A DNA stretch of 64,000 bases. It comes from Aerococcus viridans (lineage in GTDB: Bacteria; Bacillota; Bacilli; Lactobacillales; Aerococcaceae). Both the position numbers and the translations under genes were made by a program. Positions 8,002-15,335 of this stretch are shown piece after piece. The first letter of the stretch is position 1. The number at the start of each line of letters is the position of its first letter. Under the pieces are notes generated by a model, which was not told the DNA's origin, did no database searches, and was given only the letters and a program-made list of their open reading frames with translations. The stretch is taken from assembly GCF_002871935.1 (NCBI RefSeq), contig NZ_PNHQ01000003.1, forward strand, positions 74,164-138,163, read 5' to 3'.

Positions 8002-9507
8002 ATGCGAAATCTATTGACAAATAAACAAAAACGAGAAATCGATGTGTTAGAATTTTTGACACATATTGGTACAGCTCAACAAGTGAAGGATATTGCAGCC
8101 TACGCGAATATTAATCATCGTATGGTAATGGAAACAATTCGTGAAATTAATGAAAAGTATGACTTCATAGATATTTTTAAAACTGATGACTTATACAGTA
8201 TTCAATATAAACATAATACATCTATTGATAAAGTTTACCGTAAGTTTTATAACTCGAACATCTATTTCACCATTATTCAATATATCTTCTTTCATGATAA
8301 GGTTTCTTTGGCTGAACTTTCAAATATCCTTTTCGTCTCTGAATCAACAACCTACCGAGCAGTATTAAAGATGAATGAAGTACTCACTAAAAACTATGGT
8401 TTTTCCATTGACTCTGACCCTTATCAATTCACAGGGGATGAATTAAATATACGCTTATTTATGCAACGTTTTTTTATAGAGTCTTCGGATATCTTACATT
8501 GGCCATTTCCAGACCATGACCAGCATTTTTATCAAAATTTACTTTTATATATGGTTTCTTTTACACCATACAAATTAGATACCTATAGTATACGTTCATT
8601 TTCTATCAGTGTAGTTGTGAATGAGATCCGCTACAATTATGGTCATAAACACCAGCTCCCCCTTACACGGCTACATAACAATCTGTCAGAAGTGAGTGAT
8701 GTCTACGGTTTTAATTTAGATGAATTAAATAAAAAATTTGATTTAAACCTTGACCAGGAATATATTGAACAAATTTTAGGCTTGTTTATCGAACAAGATT
8801 TTAAATATGATTATGCAGAAATTAAAGCACTTAGGAGTTCTGATGCACATATAGCAGATATTTTAGATTCGCTTGAAGAAATACTTGATCAATTAATTCA
8901 CCAATTTAAGGTACCCCTGCCAAATCGAGAAGCATTGATACTAGAACTATATAATATTGTTTTAATCGAAGGGCAAGCACGCTCAAAACCATTTATTTTA
9001 CGTGACCTTTTCTTGGAACACAACCAAATGATCCGCAACTTTCATCCTAGTTTCTATGATGCAGTGTTTGAAGGTATGGATAAGTATTGTCAACTCATTC
9101 TTGGTGAGCATTATGATCCCCATATCCTTTATGCTACTATTTACTCTGTATTTAATTATTGGGAAGATTTATTTATGAATCTATCCAATAACATGCCAGC
9201 CGTAAATATTCTAGTATTGTCTGAAATCACTTGGGAAGGTTCTAAGCAAGCAGAAAGTAATATTAAAGGTATTTTTGGACCAAAAGTAAATGTTGAAACT
9301 TGGAACCATTTTGATATATCCATTCCACTACTGTCCGAAAGTCCTTATGATATTATTTGTAGTTTTTTCTCTATTCCAGCTATTCCCGGAAAGGAAATAT
9401 ATACCATCACAAGTGAATCATATCAGCATAACTTCCAGCCTTTAGAAAACATTGTAAACAGGATACGTTATCAAAAATTTAAGCAAGAAATGGCATCAGA
9501 CAAATAA
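8002..9507 (+). CDS. Mga-type helix-turn-helix transcriptional regulator
   Basis: A 501-residue regulator of the Mga/AtxA/PRD group. The first 60 residues form a winged helix (RNLLTNKQKREIDVLEFL...GTAQQVKDIAAYANINHRMVMETI); a second helix-turn-helix of Mga type follows (VSLAELSNILFVSESTTYRAVLKMNEVL, about residues 95-122). Residues 170-400 resemble the PRD-like helical regulatory domains, and the C-terminal 90 residues resemble an EIIB-like fold. Targets are unknown; Mga proteins usually control surface and sugar-use genes. The start is chosen at ATG 8002 because of the hairpin-bridged Shine-Dalgarno; a GTG at 7993 would add three residues. Confidence 0.8.
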   Translation: MRNLLTNKQKREIDVLEFLTHIGTAQQVKDIAAYANINHRMVMETIREINEKYDFIDIFKTDDLYSIQYKHNTSIDKVYRKFYNSNIYFTIIQYIFFHDKVSLAELSNILFVSESTTYRAVLKMNEVLTKNYGFSIDSDPYQFTGDELNIRLFMQRFFIESSDILHWPFPDHDQHFYQNLLLYMVSFTPYKLDTYSIRSFSISVVVNEIRYNYGHKHQLPLTRLHNNLSEVSDVYGFNLDELNKKFDLNLDQEYIEQILGLFIEQDFKYDYAEIKALRSSDAHIADILDSLEEILDQLIHQFKVPLPNREALILELYNIVLIEGQARSKPFILRDLFLEHNQMIRNFHPSFYDAVFEGMDKYCQLILGEHYDPHILYATIYSVFNYWEDLFMNLSNNMPAVNILVLSEITWEGSKQAESNIKGIFGPKVNVETWNHFDISIPLLSESPYDIICSFFSIPAIPGKEIYTITSESYQHNFQPLENIVNRIRYQKFKQEMASDK

Positions 9508-9515
9508 GAAAGCAA

Positions 9516-9551
9516 AAAGCGTTGATTGAATTGTATCTCAATCAACGCTTT
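9516..9551. terminator. Bidirectional terminator between Mga-type gene and the small basic gene
   Basis: A perfect 14-bp inverted repeat (AAAGCGTTGATTGA at 9516-9529, TCAATCAACGCTTT at 9538-9551) is followed by CGCTTTT on the plus strand and preceded by A-rich sequence that serves as a T-tract on the minus strand. It closes the convergent genes on either side. Confidence 0.85.
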
Positions 9552-9556
9552 CGCTT

Positions 9557-9661
9557 TTACTTATTTAAAGATTTTAATACGCTTTGTGCCCGTTGACGTG
9601 TTTTACGGTTTGGACTTTTCATCCGGCGTCGTGCACTTGCTGCATCCATTTTTTCTGCCAT
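9557..9661 (-). CDS. Small basic protein, putative metal-homeostasis family (34 aa)
   Basis: A short frame starts at ATG 9661, 8 bases after a perfect AGGAGG (9669-9674 on the plus strand), and encodes MAEKMDAASARRRMKSPNRK followed by TRQRAQSVLKSLNK and TAA. The RRMKSPN(R/I)KTR core is what I recall from short Lactobacillales proteins labelled putative metal homeostasis protein. It is transcribed divergently from zinc-independent S14 and shares its Zur operator, which supports a role or regulation linked to zinc starvation. Function is unproven. Confidence 0.7.
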   Translation of the reverse strand: MAEKMDAASARRRMKSPNRKTRQRAQSVLKSLNK

Positions 9662-9673
9662 GATACTTCCTCC

Positions 9674-9763
9674 TTGACTTTTTAATAGTAAGTGGTTAAA
9701 ATCGTAATGATTACGATTTATATTTCAGGATTTTATATTAACGATTTTCACAGCATTTGTCAA
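9674..9763. promoter_or_regulatory. Divergent promoters with a perfect Zur box
   Basis: A perfect palindrome at 9699-9719 (AAATCGTAAT, G, ATTACGATTT) equals the Firmicutes Zur consensus. Plus strand: TTGACT (9674-9679), 17-base spacer, TAAAAT (9697-9702), so transcription of rpsN would start inside the box. Minus strand: TTGACA (9758-9763), 17-base spacer, TAATAT (9735-9740), placing the box just downstream of the start. One Zur dimer pair could block both promoters when zinc is plentiful. Confidence 0.9.
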
Positions 9764-9788
9764 CACTTGGTACAGAAAGGATTTATTC

Positions 9789-10058
9789 ATGGCTAAGAAA
9801 TCAAAGATAGCGAAAGCACAAAAACAACTAGCAACCGTAGAAAAATATAGAGAAAAACGCGAAGCATTAAAAGCAGCCGGTGACTATGAAGGTTTAAGTA
9901 AGTTACCACGTAATGCCTCACCTACTCGTATCCACAACCGGGACAGAATTGATGGTCGTCCACATGGTTATATGCGTAAATTCGGCATGAGTCGTATTCG
10001 ATTTAGAGAATTAGCCCACCAAGGCAAAATCCCTGGTGTAAAAAAAGCCTCATTCTAA
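9789..10058 (+). CDS. rpsN: 30S ribosomal protein S14, zinc-independent paralogue
   Basis: The 89-residue protein begins [20 protein letters not shown] and has the S14 core [20 protein letters not shown] and [24 protein letters not shown]. It lacks the CxxC...CxxC zinc ribbon of the short S14 form, so it is the longer C-minus paralogue that replaces zinc-containing S14 when zinc is scarce and frees zinc from ribosomes. The Zur box in its promoter agrees. The Shine-Dalgarno GAAAGGA precedes ATG 9789. Confidence 0.95.
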   Translation: MAKKSKIAKAQKQLATVEKYREKREALKAAGDYEGLSKLPRNASPTRIHNRDRIDGRPHGYMRKFGMSRIRFRELAHQGKIPGVKKASF

Positions 10059-10104
10059 TATTTTATTCCTTTATAGTTATCGCTCCAAAATGTGAAATGA
10101 ATAA

Positions 10105-10148
10105 AAGCACAGAATCTAGTGAAATGTTTTCCGCTAGCTTCTGTGCTT
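10105..10148. terminator. Terminator between rpsN and fakA
   Basis: AAGCACAGAA (10105-10114) pairs with TTCTGTGCTT (10139-10148), with a further CTAG/CTAG pair inside. It lies between two convergent genes and can serve both. Confidence 0.75.
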
Positions 10149-10171
10149 ATTTGTGTTTTGATATAAAAGGC

Positions 10172-11854
10172 TTATTCTACTGACGCTAAGAAGTGGTAAA
10201 CTGGTTGACCACCGTCTACGATCTCAACTTCAATATCTTCGTTAGCTGCTTCGACTGCTTCAGCGACTAATGCTGCTGTTGCTTGGTCGGTTTCTTCACC
10301 AAAGATTAAAGTCACTAATTCCTTGTCTTCATCCACCATTTGATTAATCATATTAATGGTTTCTTTGACTAAGTCAGCGTCTTCAGAGACGATTTTACCG
10401 TCTATGATACCCATATAGTGATCTTTATGGATTTCTAAGCCGTCAACTGTTGTATCACGAACCGCTACTGTGACTTGACCACTCGTAACGTTTGCTAATT
10501 CTGCAACCATGGCCGCCTTGTTGTCTTCTAATGTCCCATCTGGGTTGTAACCTAACATGGCTGTTAAACCTTGAGAGATATATTTAGTTTCAACTACCGC
10601 AGCTGGTGTTTCTGATACTTCAACAGCTTGGTTAGCAGCCATAATGATATTCTTATTATTTGGTAAGATAATCACGTTATCTGCATTCGCTTCGTCGATA
10701 GCATCTAAGATATCATTGGTTGATGGGTTCATCGTTTGACCACCTGAGATGATACATTTAACGCCCATATCTTTAAATAGGTTTTCAATACCTTCACCGG
10801 CAGCAACAGCGATAATCGCTAAATTTGTGCGCTCAACTGCTGGTGCTGACGCTGTTTGGTTTGAGCCTTTGCCTTCTAGGATGTCGTCATGTTGTAGACG
10901 CATGTTATCTACTTTAATTTTCACTAATGAACCAAATTTTTGGCCATAGTTCATGACTACACCTGGTGTTTCTGTATGCACATGCACTTTGACGATCTCG
11001 TCATCAGCTACAACCAATAATGAATCCCCTATACCATCCAAGTAGTCACGGAAGGTATCATAATCAAACGTTTCAGTAACTGTTTCGCCTTCACCGATTT
11101 TAACCATAATTTCAGTACAGTAGCCATATTGAATATCTTCTGATGTTACTGAATGTGATGTATTAAAGAAGTTTTCTTGGTGAGCCAATTCGGTTACATT
11201 CGCTTTGTTTGGATCAGCTGATTTAACTGGGAAAGATTCACCAGTTAATGACTCTAAGAAGCCATGGTAGATATAAACTAACCCTTGACCACCTGAATCG
11301 ACAACACCGACTTCTTTTAACACTGGCAGTAAGTTAGGTGTGTTTTCTAGTGATGTTTCCGCTTCTTTTAATACTGCAGTCATCACTTCGATGATGTCAT
11401 CTGTTTCTTCAGCTTTTTGCATACCCGCTGCTGCTGAATCACGTGCTACAGTTAAGATAGTACCTTCTACGGGTTTCATCACAGCTTTTACCGCTGTATC
11501 AATACCACGTTGGAAAGCATTCGCTAAATCTTTTGCTTCAATGGTCGTTTTACCTTCGATCGCCTTACCAAAGCCTCGGAATAGTTGAGATAAGATAACG
11601 CCTGAGTTACCGCGTGCGCCCATCAATAAGCCCTTAGCTAAGTCTTCTCCAACCTCACCAACGGTATCGGAATGTTGTTTAATCACTCGTTCAATACCTG
11701 AAGTATATGTTAAATTCATATTTGTTCCGGTATCACCATCTGGCACCGGGAACACATTTAATGAATTCACATATTCAGCATTCTCTGAAAGTCGGTTACC
11801 CCCAACTTCCAGCATAGATATGAATGCTTCAACGTCTAATACTGTTCTTTTCAC
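10172..11854 (-). CDS. fakA: Fatty acid kinase catalytic subunit FakA (DAK2 domain, YloV)
   Basis: A 560-residue protein with an N-terminal DhaL/DAK2 kinase domain (residues 1-200) containing the nucleotide and Mg site NVFPVPDGDTGTNMNLT and the GARGNSGVILSQLFRGF block. A central FakA domain and a C-terminal DegV-like part (from about 330) follow. FakA phosphorylates fatty acids held by FakB proteins at the membrane, feeding PlsX/PlsY. The start is GTG at 11854, 8 bases after AGGAGG. It follows the Asp23-family gene by 26 bases, the usual yloU-yloV order. Confidence 0.93.
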   Translation of the reverse strand: MKRTVLDVEAFISMLEVGGNRLSENAEYVNSLNVFPVPDGDTGTNMNLTYTSGIERVIKQHSDTVGEVGEDLAKGLLMGARGNSGVILSQLFRGFGKAIEGKTTIEAKDLANAFQRGIDTAVKAVMKPVEGTILTVARDSAAAGMQKAEETDDIIEVMTAVLKEAETSLENTPNLLPVLKEVGVVDSGGQGLVYIYHGFLESLTGESFPVKSADPNKANVTELAHQENFFNTSHSVTSEDIQYGYCTEIMVKIGEGETVTETFDYDTFRDYLDGIGDSLLVVADDEIVKVHVHTETPGVVMNYGQKFGSLVKIKVDNMRLQHDDILEGKGSNQTASAPAVERTNLAIIAVAAGEGIENLFKDMGVKCIISGGQTMNPSTNDILDAIDEANADNVIILPNNKNIIMAANQAVEVSETPAAVVETKYISQGLTAMLGYNPDGTLEDNKAAMVAELANVTSGQVTVAVRDTTVDGLEIHKDHYMGIIDGKIVSEDADLVKETINMINQMVDEDKELVTLIFGEETDQATAALVAEAVEAANEDIEVEIVDGGQPVYHFLASVE

Positions 11855-11880
11855 CTAAAAATCCTCCTTGATTACCGCAA

Positions 11881-12246
11881 CTAGTCTTCAATCACACGGA
11901 CGCCTTGTACGTACACGTTCACTACATTTGCAGCAATACCTAATTGACGACCTAATTCGTATTTCACAGAACTTTGTACATTGCGACAAATTTCAGAAAT
12001 TTTCGTTCCGTAGTTGACGATAATATATACATCCACTACTACTAAATCGTTGTTATCTACTGAAACAAGTACCCCTTTGGTATAGTTTTCTTGTTTAAGA
12101 ATCTCTTGGATACCATCACGGATTTGATGCTTGCTTGCCATACCAACGACACCGTAGTTTTGGGTTGTAGCCATACCTACGACTGTTGCGATAGATTCAT
12201 TTGTAATATCAATTTCACCGAAGTCTGTTTGCATTTTTAATGCCAT
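11881..12246 (-). CDS. Asp23/Gls24 family protein (YloU-like)
   Basis: A 121-residue DUF322/Asp23 protein beginning MALKMQTDFGEIDITNESIATVVG and ending NVVNVYVQGVRVIED, which is full length for the YloU type. This family is linked to envelope stress; YloU-like members sit upstream of fakA in most Firmicutes, and the same order is seen here with 26 bases between the genes. No transmembrane segment is present. A clean AAAGGAGG precedes the ATG. Confidence 0.9.
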   Translation of the reverse strand: MALKMQTDFGEIDITNESIATVVGMATTQNYGVVGMASKHQIRDGIQEILKQENYTKGVLVSVDNNDLVVVDVYIIVNYGTKISEICRNVQSSVKYELGRQLGIAANVVNVYVQGVRVIED

Positions 12247-12400
12247 AAAAAATAGCCTCCTTTTGAAGGGTTGTCTAGCTATATTTATCTAGAACTTTAT
12301 CGTTCTAAACAAATATCATTTCATTTATAACACTCATTTTACCACATACCAAGCTATTATACCTAAATATTTGACAAGTCGCAAACCCATATATAGGCAC

Positions 12401-12440
12401 AAAAAAAGCCGTATCTTCCACTTTGGAAAATTACGACCTT
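12401..12440 (-). terminator. rpmB terminator
   Basis: On the minus strand a hairpin (AAGGTCGTA ... TACGGCTT, with inner TTCCA/TGGAA) is followed by seven T residues (12401-12407 read as A on the plus strand), 24 bases after the rpmB stop. Confidence 0.8.
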
Positions 12441-12463
12441 ATTTGATTATCATCATAAGTGAA

Positions 12464-12655
12464 TTAAGCACGGTTTACTAAACCAGCTTTGATTGCGTGT
12501 GCAGAAACCCATACACGCTTTTTGTTACCATTTTCGTCGATGATACGAACTTTTTGTAAGTTTGCTTTAAATTTACGTTTTGTAGCATTCAATGCGTGTG
12601 AGCGGTTGTTACCTGTAGTCGCTTTACGTCCTGTGTAATAACATTCTTTAGCCAT
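12464..12655 (-). CDS. rpmB: 50S ribosomal protein L28
   Basis: The 63-residue product [20 protein letters not shown] ... KAGLVNRA is L28. Only one cysteine remains in the N-terminal CYYTG, so the zinc CxxC pairs of some L28 proteins are absent. I place the start at 12655: the AGGAGG is 9 bases upstream of this ATG but only 3 bases from the ATG at 12661. The gene is monocistronic with its own terminator and is divided from asp23 by about 200 bases. Confidence 0.95.
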   Translation of the reverse strand: MAKECYYTGRKATTGNNRSHALNATKRKFKANLQKVRIIDENGNKKRVWVSAHAIKAGLVNRA

Positions 12656-12750
12656 TGTCATAATCCTCCTCTACAAATTTCATACCATAATATATTACTA
12701 TATTTAATGTCATAAATCAAACCTATTTATGATAAAAATAATGCTTGTAC

Positions 12751-13422
12751 TTAATCTCTGGCTTGAATAGCGAGGATAAGCCCCTCACTAAAGGCAATGG
12801 TCATGGTATTTTGGCCTGGTAAAAACTCATTTGAAATCAAAGCCAAAGGTACGGGCATTTGATACTGATCTAAGGGATAGACAACATTTTCTAAACATAA
12901 ATTCTTTACTGGCGTCATCGCAACAAAAGATAAATATTTCATGTCTTTTAAACGATCAATTTGATATTGTCCTGGTCTTAAAAATGATACAGCATTATTT
13001 TCTTCAACCAAGTGAATACGATCAATAATGGATGCAAAGCGGTCTTGATAAATAAGCCATAAATTAGATAATAAATGGTCTACTCTCCCCCCTAGCATGC
13101 CAAAGAGATGGTATTCAGCCTGTGGATATAAGTCAGCAACTGTGCCCAAAGCATGTTCAGTGTCCGTTTCATCTTTCATTGGCGGCAACTTTTCAATTCT
13201 TTTGGCCTTATCTTCAACTTGTTTGAGGACGCTTTCTTCAATTGAATCAAAATCGCCTACTGCTAAGTCAATGGGGAGATTAAGGTCTAATAGTTGTTTA
13301 GCCCCTAAATCGACCCCAACAAAGACTGTTTCTGTATCGTTAAGGGCTGCTTTTCTTTCTGCTATATAGGTTTTAAAATACGTTGGGTCAAAAGGACCAG
13401 ACCCGATAAGATAAACTTGCAT
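12751..13422 (-). CDS. thiN: Thiamine pyrophosphokinase
   Basis: A 223-residue TPK: DLAVGDFDSIEESVL and KDETDTEHAL give the catalytic aspartates, and HLFGMLGGRVDHLLSNLWLI is the conserved GxxGGRxDH block near residue 135. It transfers pyrophosphate from ATP to thiamine in the cytosol. It is the last gene of the rsgA-rpe-thiN row, which is the order of the B. subtilis cluster. No thiamine riboswitch was seen in front of it. Confidence 0.93.
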   Translation of the reverse strand: MQVYLIGSGPFDPTYFKTYIAERKAALNDTETVFVGVDLGAKQLLDLNLPIDLAVGDFDSIEESVLKQVEDKAKRIEKLPPMKDETDTEHALGTVADLYPQAEYHLFGMLGGRVDHLLSNLWLIYQDRFASIIDRIHLVEENNAVSFLRPGQYQIDRLKDMKYLSFVAMTPVKNLCLENVVYPLDQYQMPVPLALISNEFLPGQNTMTIAFSEGLILAIQARD

Positions 13423-13472
13423 GGGCTCACTTCTTTCTAGTGCGGGCTTAATTAGATAAAAGCTAAATACAC

Positions 13473-14123
13473 CTATTTCAACGCCATTCTTAAAGCATCA
13501 ATGGGTACTTTAACATCATCTTGATTGAAGATGTATGAACCAGCCACAAAGGCATCTACCCCTTTTTCGGCACAGATTTTAGCTGTCTCATCGTTAATGC
13601 CACCGTCCACTTCGATTAAGAATTTGGCATCATGGTCTGCTCTGAATGCATTTAATTCAACCATCTTATCAACAGTGGACGCGATAAATGATTGGCCACC
13701 AAATCCAGGATTGACAGTCATCACTAAAACCATGTCAACATCTTTTAGAATGGGTACAATTGCCGATACTGGTGTGGCAGGATTAATGGCAACACCGGCC
13801 TTCATACCATGTTTGTGAATGGTTTGGATTAAGCCATGTAAGTGGTTAGTGGCTTCATAATGAACCGTAAAGTAATCTGCCCCCGCATTAGCAAATGCTT
13901 CAACATATGCTTCAGGATGAGCGACCATTAAATGGCAATCTAAGGTCATTTTTGTATTTGGTCGTAAGGCTTCAACGACACCAGCACCAAAAGTTAAATT
14001 GGGTACAAAATGGCCGTCCATTACATCAATATGGACCCAGTCAGCGCCAGCTTTTTCGATTCGATTTACTTCATCAATAAATTTACCAAAATCAGCAGAT
14101 AAAATAGATGGTGCAATATACAT
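13473..14123 (-). CDS. rpe: Ribulose-phosphate 3-epimerase
   Basis: A TIM barrel of 216 residues with all marks of the family: IAPSILSADFGKF, WVHIDVMDGHFVPNLTFG (metal-binding His and Asp), DCHLMVAHPE, VMTVNPGFGGQSF and FLIEVDGGIN. It interconverts ribulose-5-P and xylulose-5-P in the pentose phosphate pathway. The ATG at 14123 matches family N-termini and lies 6 bases past AAAGTAGGA; an ATG at 14129 would add MY. It starts about 15 bases after the rsgA stop. Confidence 0.95.
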   Translation of the reverse strand: MYIAPSILSADFGKFIDEVNRIEKAGADWVHIDVMDGHFVPNLTFGAGVVEALRPNTKMTLDCHLMVAHPEAYVEAFANAGADYFTVHYEATNHLHGLIQTIHKHGMKAGVAINPATPVSAIVPILKDVDMVLVMTVNPGFGGQSFIASTVDKMVELNAFRADHDAKFLIEVDGGINDETAKICAEKGVDAFVAGSYIFNQDDVKVPIDALRMALK

Positions 14124-14138
14124 GTACATTCCTACTTT

Positions 14139-15071
14139 CTAATATTTGGGTTTGGCATTGTCAATTTCTTGGAAGATTTGTAGATAAGAGTCATAGCGAC
14201 TTTGTGCGATTTCACCAGCTTCTAAGGCGGCTTTCACTGCACATTTAGGTTCTTGAATATGGGTGCACCCCCGAAACTTACATTGGTCTTGAATGGCCCG
14301 CATTTCTGGGAAGTAGTTAGATAGTAGCACTTTATCTAATTGGTCGATATCGATACTAGAGAATCCTGGTGTATCCGCTACTTTCCCTTCAAATATATCA
14401 TGTAATTCGGTATGGCGGGTAGTATGACGACCGCGACCAAGTGATGTGGAGATTTCCCCAGTTTCAATCGCTAAATCCGGTAATAAGCGGTTAAGTAGGG
14501 TCGATTTCCCAACCCCTGATTGTCCTACAACCACCATTGTCCGGTTGGCAACAATTTCTTTTAATTGATTCAGATTTTCGTCTAGGTCGGTTGATAAGAT
14601 CACTTGGTAACCAATTTCACGGTATATCTGAATAAACTGGTTGATCCGCTCTTTATCCTCTTGACTAGCTTGGTCAGTTAAGTCCATTTTTGAGAAATAA
14701 AGAATCGGTTCAATGTTCTCTGACGCTAAATAAACTAAAAAACGGTCTAATAATTTTGGTTGTATCTGGGGTTCTGTAACAGATGCTACCAATAAGGCCA
14801 CGTCCACATTAGCTACTGCTGGTCTTATCATTTGGCTATAGCGTGGTAAGATTTTCATCACATAGCCTTCATGGGGATTTTCTGCTTGGAATTCCACAAA
14901 ATCACCTACCAATGGTGTGGTTTGGGTATTTCTAAATTGGCCACGTGCTCGTGTTGTATAAATTGCTTGGCTTTCTTTTTCTTCTACATAATAAAAACCA
15001 GATAGGGATTTAATAATTTGGCCGGTATAAGTTGGTGTATTGGATGGATTTTGTGTGGTTTGTTTCTTCAT
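14139..15071 (-). CDS. rsgA: Ribosome small subunit-dependent GTPase A
   Basis: A circularly permuted GTPase of 310 residues: N-terminal OB fold (about residues 17-85), then FSKMD (G4), GQSGVGKSTLLN (P-loop), the switch TTRHTELH and DTPGFSS (G3), and a C-terminal zinc knuckle CKFRGCTHIQEPKCAV. It promotes late maturation of the 30S subunit. It lies between prkC and rpe as in many Firmicutes, with about 265 bases of spacer and a terminator between it and prkC, so it may have its own promoter. Confidence 0.95.
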   Translation of the reverse strand: MKKQTTQNPSNTPTYTGQIIKSLSGFYYVEEKESQAIYTTRARGQFRNTQTTPLVGDFVEFQAENPHEGYVMKILPRYSQMIRPAVANVDVALLVASVTEPQIQPKLLDRFLVYLASENIEPILYFSKMDLTDQASQEDKERINQFIQIYREIGYQVILSTDLDENLNQLKEIVANRTMVVVGQSGVGKSTLLNRLLPDLAIETGEISTSLGRGRHTTRHTELHDIFEGKVADTPGFSSIDIDQLDKVLLSNYFPEMRAIQDQCKFRGCTHIQEPKCAVKAALEAGEIAQSRYDSYLQIFQEIDNAKPKY

Positions 15072-15281
15072 GCTTTGGAATAATACCTCCTTATTGGGTC
15101 AATTGTATATACCTTTAATCGCTATGAAATTTGTGTCTGGATACTTATGCCCTATTTTACCCCAAATTCCCTATAAAAAACACTCCAACACAATTTAAAT
15201 CAGCAAATCTTAGTGATCTATAGTGAAATCAGCATCCAAACGCTTCTAGATTACTAAAATACTTTATCACTACATAATTCC

Positions 15282-15311
15282 AAAAAAGACGTAAACAATG
15301 ATGTCTACGCC
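15282..15311 (-). terminator. Terminator after prkC
   Basis: On the minus strand GGCGTAGACA and TGTTTACGTC form a 10-bp stem (two G-U pairs) with a 4-base loop, followed by TTTTTT. It lies 24 bases downstream of the prkC stop and separates the prkC group from rsgA. Confidence 0.8.
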
Positions 15312-15335
15312 TTGCACTGATTGGTATTTGTCTTC

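Noticed and set aside
12662-13450. Thiamine riboswitch near thiN
   Set aside because: No CTGAGA...ACCTGA-like THI-box sequence is visible, and thiN sits inside a housekeeping row.
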